Source of the DNA: BD1-7 clade bacterium
GTDB lineage: Bacteria; Pseudomonadota; Gammaproteobacteria; Pseudomonadales; DT-91
Reading direction: 5' to 3'
Assembly (NCBI GenBank): GCA_902705865.1
Contig: CACSIO010000012.1
Coordinates: 372,001-436,000, forward strand
DNA: 64,000 nucleotides
The position numbers and the translations under genes are program-made. Shown here piece by piece: positions 1 through 8,794 of the stretch (within the stretch, counting starts at the first letter, position 1; each line of letters opens with the position of its first letter). The notes below the pieces were generated by a model. The model did not search any database. It saw only the letters and a list, made by a program, of their open reading frames with translations, and was not told the origin of the DNA.

Positions 1-203
1 CTGATGAGCGCGCAGAGGAAGGAGGAGGGGAAGGGAAGCGGAATGGATGTTTGATGTGGATCAATCACGCGGCAGATTGATCGAAAAATACCGGTAAATT
101 GTGGAAATTCGCCGACATTTTACAAATCTTTACATCGTCTTATTGCTTCTGTTTGTTACATTGCGCGCTGTTTCTATTGATCATTCAACATAGGTGTAAT
201 TAC

Positions 204-728
204 GTGAAAACCCGATTGTCGATCCCAACCATTGGCCTGCATTGGCTAACTGCGCTGTTGTTTTTAGGTGTCTTTTTTCTCGGCTTGTATATGGAAGATT
301 TGCCTAAGGGCCCCGCGAAGTTTGAGATTATTGGGATACACAAGTCTCTCGGTCTATTGGTATTGGCAATTGCTGCTTTGCGACTGGCATGGCGTATTAA
401 AGAAGGTGCACTGTCACCGCTTTCAACAATGTCACGCAAGCAGCAGATGTTAGCAACGGGTATGCATCATCTGTTGTTGCTGATGACATTGCTGATGCCT
501 TTATCCGGTGTTGTTATGAGCATGGCAGGCGGGCGTCCGTTGGAATTTTTTGGTGTGACATTGATTACTGCAGGTCAGAAAATTGAATGGTTGTCTGGCA
601 TTGCTCATACACTGCATGTGTCTTCGGTGATATTTATCTTTGCGGTTGTTGGCTTGCATATTCTGGCAGCCCTCAAGCATCAATTTATGGTCAAAGACGG
701 CACACTGGCGCGTATGCTGGGGCGATAA
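204..728 (+). CDS. Cytochrome b561 family protein
   Basis: Predicted inner-membrane di-heme b-type cytochrome of about 174 aa that would pass electrons between the quinone pool and a periplasmic or membrane partner. The frame stays open further upstream, but the GTG at 204 is preferred: TAGGTG lies just before it and the product then opens MKTRLSIPTIGLHWLTAL, the usual b561 start, with the first heme-ligand-type His in the IGLHWL segment. Four hydrophobic segments follow, with further His residues in IGIHKSLG, MHHLLLL and VGLHILAALKH, which is the His pattern of the family. It stands alone; the next gene is convergent. The family assignment is firm; the redox partner is unknown. Confidence 0.88.
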   Translation: MKTRLSIPTIGLHWLTALLFLGVFFLGLYMEDLPKGPAKFEIIGIHKSLGLLVLAIAALRLAWRIKEGALSPLSTMSRKQQMLATGMHHLLLLMTLLMPLSGVVMSMAGGRPLEFFGVTLITAGQKIEWLSGIAHTLHVSSVIFIFAVVGLHILAALKHQFMVKDGTLARMLGR

Positions 729-781
729 AGACTTGTGAAATTGCCGGTGAGTGGTAACTCGGGTGTTTTATGGCACCTTTG

Positions 782-1435
782 TTATCGGTCGCTTGCGGCT
801 ATTTTTGTTGTTTCATTCAAAAACAAATAACGACTGATGATATCCGTCATCTCGTTGATAACCTGATCGCGTGTGTATTGTTCATCGCCCATCAAACCAA
901 TTCGAAGTTGAAATCCAAGCACGACATTAGTGAGGCTGTAGATCATCAAGTTCGGGTCTTTATCGGTTAGTCGTAGTTGATGACTCTCAGCAAAGGCAAT
1001 GCCGATTTCGGCGATTCGTTGCTTGCTGCGGGTGAGGTCGATATTTTGAACAAACATCGGATTTTCCATTAACATGCCTTTGATCAACATTGGGTGAGAT
1101 GTGACAAACGTCAGGCCCGTTGACACCAATAAACGAATAACTCCCTCTGCATTGCCCTTTGCGTTGCAAGCATCCTCAGCAACTTCGGTGAGTGCGTTGT
1201 CGAGTTCCCGATCAAGAAACGCAATAAATGCGGCTTCTTTGCATGAGAAGTAGTCGTAAAAGCTGCCGATACTGATCTCTGCTTCCAATGCCAATTTGGC
1301 AGCCGTGGTTTTTTTGAATCCATAAAGCGCCACTGCAGTCGGGACAGCGTCTAAAACCTGATGAAATTTTCGTATGGCACGTTTTTGTTTCGGTGGCTTT
1401 ATTAAAATTTCTTTCATAATCAATGTGTTAGCCAT
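782..1435 (-). CDS. TetR/AcrR family transcriptional regulator
   Basis: DNA-binding repressor-type protein of 217 aa. The N-terminal helix-turn-helix runs over roughly residues 27-70 (ALYGFKKTTAAKLALEAEIS, then GSFYDYFSCKEA), the canonical TetR pattern in which a G-x-x-YxYF segment forms the recognition helix. The rest is the variable ligand and dimerisation domain. It is divergent from the cytochrome P450 gene with 85 bp between the two starts, so control of the P450 gene and of itself is the obvious inference. The ATG at 1435 has an AGGA directly adjacent to it, which is too close to be a good ribosome site; an ATG six codons in is the alternative. The effector is unknown. Confidence 0.88.
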   Translation of the reverse strand: MANTLIMKEILIKPPKQKRAIRKFHQVLDAVPTAVALYGFKKTTAAKLALEAEISIGSFYDYFSCKEAAFIAFLDRELDNALTEVAEDACNAKGNAEGVIRLLVSTGLTFVTSHPMLIKGMLMENPMFVQNIDLTRSKQRIAEIGIAFAESHQLRLTDKDPNLMIYSLTNVVLGFQLRIGLMGDEQYTRDQVINEMTDIISRYLFLNETTKIAASDR

Positions 1436-1484
1436 TCCTAAAGCGTTCGTGTAAAACCCGATTATTATATAGAAAAGCTCGGAT

Positions 1485-1509
1485 TATAATGGCATCAATA
1501 TAGAATGCC
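1485..1509. promoter_or_regulatory. P450/TetR divergent promoter with candidate operator
   Basis: A perfect TATAAT sits at 1485-1490 pointing at the P450 gene; no good -35 box was found. Directly after it is an inverted repeat GGCAT-N9-ATGCC at 1491-1509, placed where transcription would start. A dyad of this size over a promoter shared with a TetR gene is a reasonable operator, but this is inference. Confidence 0.4.
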
Positions 1510-1520
1510 GAGCCACCGTT

Positions 1521-2897
1521 ATGATATCTCCACCGTTAGCATCTTACCCTGAGCCCCCGACTGTGCCAGGTTTGCCGATTATTGGTAGCGCGTTGCATGC
1601 GATGGGGCGTGACCCACGGGATTTTTTGATGGCGCAATACGACGCTTTGGGGCCGGTATTTCGTTTGAAAGCGATGCATATTGATTATGTGGTGATGGCT
1701 GGTCCGGATGCCAATCAGTTTGCTAATGTTGAGGGCCGCGGGTGTTTTGAATCCAACACCTTTTGGCGCGGGATGATGCATGAACTCGAGGCTGATAATT
1801 TTTTGATTGGCCTTGATGGAGACGATCACACCTATCTACGTAAGCTGTTTAAGGCTGACTTTTCCAAGGCTGCGATGGAGCCTCATGCTGATCGTATTTA
1901 TCAACTGTGTGTCGATATCTTTGCCCACCTAGAGCCGGGGCAGAAGATCGCAGTAGTTGAGCCCATGCTGCAACTAACGTCGCAGATGATCGGCTGCATT
2001 ATGTCGGGTAAGGTGCCGACGCGTGATGAATTGCATGATTTTTTGTATTACGTGAATGAAGTAACAAATCACTTTACGCTGCGCCGACTGCCCGCATGGT
2101 TACTTAGATTTCGCCTTGGGCGCTTCCGTCAATCTAAAATTCGCACGATGGCGTTTGCTGACGCGGTCATCGCATCGCGTTTGAGCGGTCAGGGTGGAAT
2201 GCGAAATTTTGTAGATGCTGTGGTAGATGCTGGCGAAAAATGTCCGCACCTTTTTGCACCGGGCGATCTTCGTTTTTCAGCCATCTTGCCGTTATTTGCA
2301 GGCATAGATACCTTGGGGCAAACCCTTAATTACGCACTTTTTGAGTTGCACCGGCATCCACAAACGTTAACACGTGTGCGTGAGGAGGTAGACACTGTTT
2401 TTGCTGCGGGTATTCCAAATACTGAGCAACTCAAAAATATGCCACTGTTGAATGCTGCCGTAAGTGAAACGCTGCGTTTGCATCCGAGTGCATTTGGTAT
2501 GGTTCGCACTGCCAACCAGGATTTTGTATTCAAGGGTCACAGCATCAAGAAAGGTCAGGATGTTGTTATCCTAACAACTGCTTCGCATTTTATGGATGCT
2601 TATTTTGAAAGCCCGAAAGCCTTCGAGATTGACCGTTTTTTGCCGCCGCGTAATGAGCATCGCCAGCGTAATGTGTTTGCGCCATTTGGCCGCGGCCCCC
2701 ACACGTGTTTGGGAGCAGGGCTGTCTGAATCTCTGATGGCGTTGGCGCTCGGGAGTATTCTATATAATTATCTCTTCGAGCCCCTCGACCCGAATCAAGC
2801 CTACAAAGAGCGCATTAGCCCGACACCCTCGTTAGGAAGTCAATTTGTATTGACCTTGAAGGCCAAAAGGTTTGCTCGTGCAGGCCACAGTATTTGA
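1521..2897 (+). CDS. Cytochrome P450 monooxygenase
   Basis: Soluble heme-thiolate monooxygenase of 458 aa, the normal length for a bacterial P450. Visible landmarks in order: the proline-rich N-terminal hinge (PTVPGLPIIG), the I-helix oxygen-activation motif AGIDT at residues 260-264, the K-helix ExxR as ETLR at 316-319, and the heme-binding loop FGRGPHTCLG at 389-398 with Cys396 as the proximal ligand. There is no membrane anchor. Ferredoxin and ferredoxin-reductase genes are not adjacent, so electron delivery must come from elsewhere. The substrate cannot be read from the sequence; the neighbouring TetR gene suggests induction by a hydrophobic compound. A bidirectional hairpin separates its 3' end from the convergent MFS gene. 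Confidence 0.96.
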   Translation: MISPPLASYPEPPTVPGLPIIGSALHAMGRDPRDFLMAQYDALGPVFRLKAMHIDYVVMAGPDANQFANVEGRGCFESNTFWRGMMHELEADNFLIGLDGDDHTYLRKLFKADFSKAAMEPHADRIYQLCVDIFAHLEPGQKIAVVEPMLQLTSQMIGCIMSGKVPTRDELHDFLYYVNEVTNHFTLRRLPAWLLRFRLGRFRQSKIRTMAFADAVIASRLSGQGGMRNFVDAVVDAGEKCPHLFAPGDLRFSAILPLFAGIDTLGQTLNYALFELHRHPQTLTRVREEVDTVFAAGIPNTEQLKNMPLLNAAVSETLRLHPSAFGMVRTANQDFVFKGHSIKKGQDVVILTTASHFMDAYFESPKAFEIDRFLPPRNEHRQRNVFAPFGRGPHTCLGAGLSESLMALALGSILYNYLFEPLDPNQAYKERISPTPSLGSQFVLTLKAKRFARAGHSI

Positions 2898-2941
2898 TGA
2901 TTTGAACTGCGGTTGTACTGTCAAACCGGAGGCTCTGATTC

Positions 2942-2962
2942 GGAGCCCCTTGTGGGGGCTCC
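2942..2962. terminator. Hairpin between convergent P450 and MFS genes
   Basis: Perfect 8-bp stem GGAGCCCC (2942-2949) with GGGGCTCC (2955-2962) and a 5-nt loop. It sits between two converging genes, which fits a bidirectional terminator, but neither side has a clear T-tract. Confidence 0.45.
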
Positions 2963-2966
2963 TAGG

Positions 2967-4151
2967 CTAAATAACATCATGATCAGGTAGCGCGGTTGTA
3001 ACGCCAAAAATGCAAAGTGCAGCAATTGCCAAAGCGATAAATAGTAACGGGAATCCAAAATTGGCATATATCCATGCGATACCCGGCAGTGTTACCGCCT
3101 GCACGCCAAAGGTGACAAAAGCACGTATCGCATAAGCGCGACTGCGCCATTGGCTATGCGCAATTTTGCCCACCAACACATCATTGATCGGTATCTGCCC
3201 GAACACCGCCAACATAAAACCGATGGTGACGATGAAGCCTGTGATACCCGTAGCGCGGGTCATGATCAAAAAAAGCACAGTTTGTATCAGAGCTACGCCG
3301 CCAAAGATTGAGCGTATAGAGTGTCGATCGACTAGATAACCGACGAGTAATTGGGCAGCGGCTGCGAGTGCAAATACGACAAACGTCATACTGCCGATAA
3401 GACTGGCTGAAGCGTCTCCATGGATCAGCCGATCGCTGATTAATTTAGGTAGCGTAAATGTTGTACTTTGAAAGATAAACCCTCCAATCGCCGTTGTGAT
3501 AAGTACGATAACGAAGGTTTTTACGAGTACATCTCGATTGGTCGAAGATACCGTGGTGGTGTGTTCAGGTTTCTCTGGGTGATAATGATCTTCGACGGAT
3601 GTTTGAATCACAAAAATAACGTACCCGACCCCCACCATTGTCGCGAGAATACCCGGAACAATGAATGCGGCTCTCCAGTTGATCCAACTGATCAGAAACC
3701 CCGTGAACAAGCCGGCACAAGCAACGCCCAGATTGCCAAACACACCATTGATTGCCAGTGCTGTTCCAGTTTTATGACGCCCCTGTACCACCATCGCAAG
3801 ACCAACCGGATGATATATGGAGGCGAAAACGCCAATAAAAGTGAGGGCGATTGCTAGCGTAACTGGGTTATTGCAGAAGCCAGCAGCAATCGCACTTAGC
3901 CCCATTCCGATATAAAACACCGACATCATGCCCTCGCGTGACCACCTATCTGCAAGCCACCCAGCGGGTATCGAACCAATACCAAAGGCAACGAATGCTG
4001 GGGTGGCGTATCGAACTAGTTCGGCATAGCTGACATGCCAAACACTGGTTAAACTGACTGCCGCCGCCGTGGCATAGATAAGCAGGAAAAAATGGTCAAA
4101 AAAATGACCTACATTTAGAAAGACGAACGCGACATTGCGATGTGTTTTCAT
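2967..4151 (-). CDS. MFS transporter
   Basis: Major facilitator superfamily permease of 394 aa with about 12 hydrophobic helices. The loop between helices 2 and 3 carries a recognisable MFS motif A (GWLADRWSREGMM), and a YHPVG segment near residue 115 recalls the fosmidomycin-resistance branch of drug exporters. It is divergent from an AraC-type gene, an arrangement similar to nimR/nimT, where an AraC regulator controls an MFS exporter. I infer efflux of a small molecule under control of the neighbouring regulator. The substrate is not determinable. The start at 4151 lies 97 bp from the AraC start chosen here. Confidence 0.88.
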   Translation of the reverse strand: MKTHRNVAFVFLNVGHFFDHFFLLIYATAAAVSLTSVWHVSYAELVRYATPAFVAFGIGSIPAGWLADRWSREGMMSVFYIGMGLSAIAAGFCNNPVTLAIALTFIGVFASIYHPVGLAMVVQGRHKTGTALAINGVFGNLGVACAGLFTGFLISWINWRAAFIVPGILATMVGVGYVIFVIQTSVEDHYHPEKPEHTTTVSSTNRDVLVKTFVIVLITTAIGGFIFQSTTFTLPKLISDRLIHGDASASLIGSMTFVVFALAAAAQLLVGYLVDRHSIRSIFGGVALIQTVLFLIMTRATGITGFIVTIGFMLAVFGQIPINDVLVGKIAHSQWRSRAYAIRAFVTFGVQAVTLPGIAWIYANFGFPLLFIALAIAALCIFGVTTALPDHDVI

Positions 4152-4215
4152 GGTATTTCACCGATTGAAACTCTCGCTGGTATTTTCTACTTATTTCGTT
4201 GGGTATTTTGTCGGC

Positions 4216-4246
4216 AAACGGACAAACTCTATTGCGAACCGGACAA
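4216..4246. promoter_or_regulatory. Candidate AraC operator: direct repeat with 21-bp period
   Basis: AAACGGACAA (4216-4225) recurs as AACCGGACAA (4237-4246), exactly 21 bp later, which is two helical turns. It lies just upstream of the AraC start and between the divergent AraC and MFS genes. Direct half-sites with this period are typical of AraC-family binding; the function is inferred. Confidence 0.45.
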
Positions 4247-4248
4247 CT

Positions 4249-5040
4249 ATGACCTCGAACAACTCTGCACTCGATTCTCTTGAGGCATCGTCTCAACCGT
4301 TAGTAACGTTTGAGCGCTCATTGCGTGAAGGTGAAGTGTTAGCTGAGCACAGCCATCGACGTGCGCAACTGGTGTATGCCAAACAGGGATTAATGCAGGT
4401 AGTAACACCTTCTCACCGTTACTGGATTCCTCCACAGCGGGCGGTTTGGATGCCGGCCGAAGCGCTTCATGCGATTGAAGCGTTAAGCCCATTGGATATG
4501 TGCAATATCTATATCGAAACGTCTGATATGGCTATGGCGTCATCGCGTATCCATGTTTTGCAGGTGACGCCGTTACTCACGCAACTGATTCAGACGATGA
4601 TGACTTACGGCAATGATTACTCGGAAAATAGCAAAGCAAGCCGGCTTGCAGCGGTGATTATGGATCAGATTACCGAGCAGCCTGTGGCTGACTTGGCACT
4701 GCCATTGCCGAGTGACCGGCGTTTGCAAAAGATCGTGGATGCGCTGATGCTTGCCCCGAACGACAACCAGAGTTTGGATGCTTGGGCAGCTCAGGTTGGT
4801 GCCAGTACGCGAACGCTGTCGCGCTTATTCAGCGAAGAAACCGGCATGACATTCTCTCAATGGCGGCAGCAGCGTCGTCTTTGTCACGCGTTGGAGTTAC
4901 TGGATGCCGATACGGATATGGGTTTTATCAGTGATGCCTTAGGTTATGAGAGCCAAAGTGCATTTTCTGCCATGTTTCGTCGGGCGACCGGAGTGTCTCC
5001 AGGGCAATACCGTCGTGAATTGGTCTCTACAGGCGGTTGA
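4249..5040 (+). CDS. AraC family transcriptional regulator
   Basis: Regulator of about 263 aa with an N-terminal cupin-like sensing domain (HSHRRAQLVYAKQG and WIPPQRAVWMPAEALHAI, the beta-strand pattern of the arabinose-binding fold) and a C-terminal double helix-turn-helix over the last 85 residues (LDAWAAQVGASTRTLSRLF and FISDALGYESQSAFSAMFRR, then GVSPGQYRR). The frame is open further upstream, but the ATG at 4249 is preferred: the earlier start would overlap the divergent MFS gene, and the extra 38 residues do not resemble the family. Organisation and neighbourhood resemble NimR. It likely controls the divergent MFS exporter gene. Confidence 0.9.
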   Translation: MTSNNSALDSLEASSQPLVTFERSLREGEVLAEHSHRRAQLVYAKQGLMQVVTPSHRYWIPPQRAVWMPAEALHAIEALSPLDMCNIYIETSDMAMASSRIHVLQVTPLLTQLIQTMMTYGNDYSENSKASRLAAVIMDQITEQPVADLALPLPSDRRLQKIVDALMLAPNDNQSLDAWAAQVGASTRTLSRLFSEETGMTFSQWRQQRRLCHALELLDADTDMGFISDALGYESQSAFSAMFRRATGVSPGQYRRELVSTGG

Positions 5041-5070
5041 TGTGTTTTCTGCATGATCAAATGGCTCGTG

Positions 5071-5985
5071 CTAGTCATCCCGTTTGGCCAGTGTGTTCAT
5101 CGCAATAGCGACAACAATCAAGCCCGCCCCCAACACCGCAATAGGGGTGACGGTCGTACCGAGAAATATTGCGGCGTTGAAGAACGTAAAAACGACGGAC
5201 AGCGCTGAAATCAAGGCCGCAGCCAATGTCGACAACTTTGCAGCAGATTCATACCACAGGTAATACGCCAGAGCCGTTGGGAATACTCCAGTTAGAACCA
5301 GGAAGATCGCGTCATTCATGGTTGGCATAGTTGCATCAAAAACAGAAAAAGGCGTGAGTATGACGCCTGAGACCAAAAACACTCCCATTAAAAAGTTGAT
5401 TCGTTCGGCGGTTGAGTTGCTGTTGTGCATTGCACGACTACTGCCAATGATGAATATCGCCCAGGTAAATCCGGCGGCGATTTCCAGCATGTCGCCGAAA
5501 AACGATTGTGTGCCGCCGATGAAGTCATGGTAAACCGTCAAAAAAACGCCGCCAACGACTAGGCATGTGGCGATAATATCCGTCTTCCGAATAGTTGAAC
5601 CGGCAAAGAAATACAAGAATGCTAGTACGAAAAAAGGTGCGATATTCTCCAGCACCATCGCGTTGGAGGCGCTGGTGTATTCCAGCCCGATATGGAAACA
5701 CGCGTAGTTGGTTACTGTCGCAAATACAGTCAGTCGAAAATTCCAATCCTTGTATTTAATCGACGCAGAGGCTCCAGTGATGCGCAATATAGCGTAGAGA
5801 ACGGCTGCCGCAATAAATAGTCGTGCCACGGCGATTTGTAGCCCACCGAGGTCGCTGGTGAGATAGCGAACGATGACACTGTGAGTTCCCCAAAAGAATG
5901 CGGCGAGCAGACCGAAGATTAAGCCACTGTGTTTAGACAACTTGGAGAACTTCGAGAAATCCATGCCTTTCCGATGTCGTTGCAA
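5071..5985 (-). CDS. EamA/DMT family permease
   Basis: Drug/metabolite transporter superfamily permease of 304 aa with ten hydrophobic segments arranged as two EamA repeats (first repeat from about residue 22, AAFFWGTHSVIVRY; second from about residue 165, GFTWAIFIIGSSRA). The start at 5985 is a TTG: AGGAG lies 7 nt before it, whereas the ATG seven codons later has a purine stretch almost touching it. The gene is monocistronic and convergent with the AraC gene. The substrate is unknown; family members export amino acids, nucleotide-related compounds or drugs. Confidence 0.88.
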   Translation of the reverse strand: MQRHRKGMDFSKFSKLSKHSGLIFGLLAAFFWGTHSVIVRYLTSDLGGLQIAVARLFIAAAVLYAILRITGASASIKYKDWNFRLTVFATVTNYACFHIGLEYTSASNAMVLENIAPFFVLAFLYFFAGSTIRKTDIIATCLVVGGVFLTVYHDFIGGTQSFFGDMLEIAAGFTWAIFIIGSSRAMHNSNSTAERINFLMGVFLVSGVILTPFSVFDATMPTMNDAIFLVLTGVFPTALAYYLWYESAAKLSTLAAALISALSVVFTFFNAAIFLGTTVTPIAVLGAGLIVVAIAMNTLAKRDD

Positions 5986-6366
5986 ACGCTATCTCCTGAT
6001 CAGTGAAACCTTGATAAGGTTTAGCACATACGTATGGATTATATAGCGATGAGTGCGAGAGTAGGCTGTGCTTCGGCGACGTGCTGAGTCGCAACTGGCT
6101 CTGTAATGTATACCGATGATCACTGATTGGGGAAATCATCTGTACTTTCTGCCAGTGCTTTATGGGATTCGTTCAGTCGGATGATTTCTTCTCGATCCAC
6201 ATTTTGTTTGGATTCTATATAGTCTGAAGGATAAATTCTGTGCCGCATGCGCTGATTACTGGGGGCATTGGGCTGATGTTCATGAGGTTACTGTTTATTC
6301 ATGTAAACGGCGATGGTTTTTTGATGTCTAGAATAAGACTTGTCCCCTTTAGCGCGGAGTTCAGCT
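5986..6366. other. Intergenic region between divergent permease and methyltransferase genes
   Basis: About 380 bp without a supported gene. It must hold both divergent promoters. Short open frames here lack ribosome sites and family features. No strong inverted repeat or terminator was seen. Confidence 0.5.
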
Positions 6367-7167
6367 ATGTCGACCAACGCCAGCGAATTTTCTGATCTTG
6401 ATAACAGCCCGAATCCAGAACATTGGATTCAAATGATGCTTCAATTGCCCGAAATGGCTCCGGCGATTAATCAAATTCGTGCGTTGATGTTCGCTCCCAT
6501 CAAAGATAACCAATGCACTTCAGTACTGGATGGTGGTTGTGGGCCGGGCATTGTCACTGCCGACATGGCAAATCAGTTGCCTGAAGCGTTGGAGGTAATT
6601 GGTTTGGATATGAGTGATCACATGTTGAATTACGCCCGTGATCAGGCCTTACCGAAATCCGTGTCTTTTGCCAAAGGCAGCTTGTGCGATATTCCCTTTG
6701 AATCAAATCGATTTGATGCAGTGCGCGTTGAGCGTGTGTTGCACCATATCGCCGACAATGAAACTGCAGTGAAAGAACTAGTGCGTGTGTGTCGGCCTGG
6801 CGGAGTGATCGTGGCCTGTGAGCCGGATGTTCGGCGAATTTACGTGCACCCGGTAACACCCGAAGACGGCGTTGTTTTCAGTCGCCGCTACAGTGAATTT
6901 ATGGCCGCAGGCGATATTGCCCCGTTTTTGCCGGCCATGTTTGAACGGGCCGGTGCGCATGTAGAAAGCCAAACAACGGTATCGATGACGTTTCGTGATT
7001 TGGACAATCTACAGGAAGGCTTCGATTCGATTGAAGAGTTACGTAACACATTGCGTGAGGCTCATCATGAGGACGATGTCGAACGTCTTGATCAGGCAAT
7101 TGAGCGGCATGAGGCGTTTCTGGATGTGCCGATGACAATTGTGGTGGCTCGCAAGCTGGCTTCTTGA
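6367..7167 (+). CDS. Class I SAM-dependent methyltransferase (UbiE/MenG-like)
   Basis: Cytosolic methyltransferase of 266 aa. The SAM-binding motif I VLDGGCGPG is at residues 53-61, followed by an acidic motif II (VIGLDMSDHML) and a motif IV/post-I region ending FDAVRVERVLHHIAD and LVRVCRPGGVIVACEPD, as in Methyltransf_11/25 proteins. The ATG at 6367 is chosen because GCGGAG lies at about 6353-6358; a TTG nine codons upstream is in frame but has no ribosome site. The substrate is unknown. It is followed by a second methyltransferase-like gene and an EcsC-family gene on the same strand, so the three may act together. Confidence 0.9.
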   Translation: MSTNASEFSDLDNSPNPEHWIQMMLQLPEMAPAINQIRALMFAPIKDNQCTSVLDGGCGPGIVTADMANQLPEALEVIGLDMSDHMLNYARDQALPKSVSFAKGSLCDIPFESNRFDAVRVERVLHHIADNETAVKELVRVCRPGGVIVACEPDVRRIYVHPVTPEDGVVFSRRYSEFMAAGDIAPFLPAMFERAGAHVESQTTVSMTFRDLDNLQEGFDSIEELRNTLREAHHEDDVERLDQAIERHEAFLDVPMTIVVARKLAS

Positions 7168-7240
7168 TCGAAGATAGAAGGCGTTGGGTAGATAGAAAGT
7201 AATAAGCGATCGATGGATAACATGCGACGAATAAACCAAC

Positions 7241-7921
7241 ATGAAATTTGACGATATCGTTCCTTGGGGCCGTTCATTCGATGAATATATCAGGATGTTT
7301 TCTTTGTCGGATGCTGACCTTCATAGCGCAATTCTGGGGTGCGGTGATGGGCCAGCATCATTTAATGCCAAGTTAACACGCAGAGGGGGTAATTGTGTTT
7401 CTGTTGACCCGATTTATGCATTGAGCCGACAGCAAATTCGTCAACGTATTGACGATGTGTTTACTGACGTTATGAGGCAAGTTCGAGAGGAACGAAACCA
7501 ATTCGATTGGCGCGATCTCGGCACGCCGGAGCGGCTTGCCGAGATTCGAATGAGCGCGATGCAAACTTTCTTAGAAGACTTCGATGAGGGCAGGGATAGC
7601 AGCCGCTATTCAGTAGGGGCGCTACCGGAATTGGCTTTCGAGGATGCCAAGTTCGATCTTGCATTGTGTTCGCATGTTCTTTTTCTCTATAGCAATGTGT
7701 TAGACCATCAAATGCACATCAATTCGATAAAAGCACTGTGTCGTGTTGCGCGTGAGGCTCGGGTTTATCCTCTGACCGATCTAAACGGTGGCATTTCACC
7801 CTATCTTGATAATGTGATCGCAGATCTTTCGGAACAGGGTTACAAGCTTTCGTTGGTTGACGTAGAGTATCGTGTACAAAAGCAGGCAACACAGATGTTG
7901 AGGGTATCAGCGCTCGGCTAA
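7241..7921 (+). CDS. SAM-dependent methyltransferase-like protein
   Basis: Protein of 226 aa with a glycine-rich SAM-binding motif ILGCGDGPASF at residues 31-41 and an acidic strand end (VSVDPIYALS). A later strand LALCSHVLFLYS is at the catalytic-face position of the Rossmann fold. The middle (about residues 70-120) is charged and helical and unlike the UbiE core. No clear ribosome site precedes the ATG. It lies 73 bp after the first methyltransferase gene and ends 33 bp before the chosen EcsC start. Fold assignment is good; methyl acceptor and even catalytic activity are not established. Confidence 0.75.
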   Translation: MKFDDIVPWGRSFDEYIRMFSLSDADLHSAILGCGDGPASFNAKLTRRGGNCVSVDPIYALSRQQIRQRIDDVFTDVMRQVREERNQFDWRDLGTPERLAEIRMSAMQTFLEDFDEGRDSSRYSVGALPELAFEDAKFDLALCSHVLFLYSNVLDHQMHINSIKALCRVAREARVYPLTDLNGGISPYLDNVIADLSEQGYKLSLVDVEYRVQKQATQMLRVSALG

Positions 7922-7954
7922 CCTGCGATCGTGACAGCTTGCAGGGGAAGACGA

Positions 7955-8794
7955 TTGGATATACGCGATAACACAACAGATTTCGACGATTTACAACGCG
8001 CAGTAAATTTGCTCGAAAGCCCTTCAGTAACGACCCAAATGTCCGATGTGATCGGCAGCCCCATCGAGGTGGCGATGAATATGTTGCCCGATAAACTGAC
8101 GGATCAGGTAAACAGATCAGTAGAAACAGCTTTACATAAATCTGCCGGAGCTGCTTTGTATAGTTTGGGTAACCATACCGGTAAAAATGCGTCGCCGCGT
8201 TTGCACAAATTGATGGCAGCCAGCAGTGGTGCCGTTGGCGGTGCGTTCGGCTTTAGTGCTTTATTTGTTGAGTTGCCGGTGTCGACGACCATTATGATGC
8301 GCGCCGTCGCCGATATTGCACGTAGTGAAGGCTTTGACTTGAGTGATGTGTCGACCAAAGCGGCGTGTATTGAAGTATTTGCCTTAGGAGGCAAAGCGGA
8401 AAATGATGAGAGTACTGAAATAGGTTATTACCTAGTGCGGGGTATGACGGCCGAAACTATGCGTCAGTTGTCAAAAGAGTTGGGAGAAATTGCAGCAAAA
8501 CAGGGCGTGAAATCTTTGAGTAGTATTCCGGCTACCCAATCCGGTAAGTGGCTGGCTGCGTTAATCAACAAGGTGGCAGCGCAGTTCGGTTTTGTTATTA
8601 CCAAAAAGATGGCTGCGCAGATGGTTCCCGTGATTGGGGCGTTTTCTGGGGCGACGTTAAATACACTATTTACTAACTATTATCAGAGCATGGCGCGAGG
8701 GCATTTTATCGTTAGGCGGTTAGAGCGTACTTACGGTTTTGAGCAAATCCGTTCAGCCTACAGCGACATAGTTGTAGCCGGTGCTAGCGTGTAA
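7955..8794 (+). CDS. EcsC family protein
   Basis: Protein of about 279 aa matching the EcsC family, named after the third gene of the Bacillus ecs locus, whose biochemical role is unknown. The signature is the central Gly/Ala-rich amphipathic stretch (AASSGAVGGAFGFSALFVE, then LPVSTTIMMRAVADIARSEG) and a second small-residue stretch near the C-terminus (MVPVIGAFSGATLNTLFTNY), suggesting membrane association. TTG at 7955 is preferred as start because AGGGG (7943-7947) precedes it by 7 nt; an upstream GTG at 7931 is in frame without a ribosome site. It is last in the methyltransferase cluster. Confidence 0.8.
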   Translation: MDIRDNTTDFDDLQRAVNLLESPSVTTQMSDVIGSPIEVAMNMLPDKLTDQVNRSVETALHKSAGAALYSLGNHTGKNASPRLHKLMAASSGAVGGAFGFSALFVELPVSTTIMMRAVADIARSEGFDLSDVSTKAACIEVFALGGKAENDESTEIGYYLVRGMTAETMRQLSKELGEIAAKQGVKSLSSIPATQSGKWLAALINKVAAQFGFVITKKMAAQMVPVIGAFSGATLNTLFTNYYQSMARGHFIVRRLERTYGFEQIRSAYSDIVVAGASV

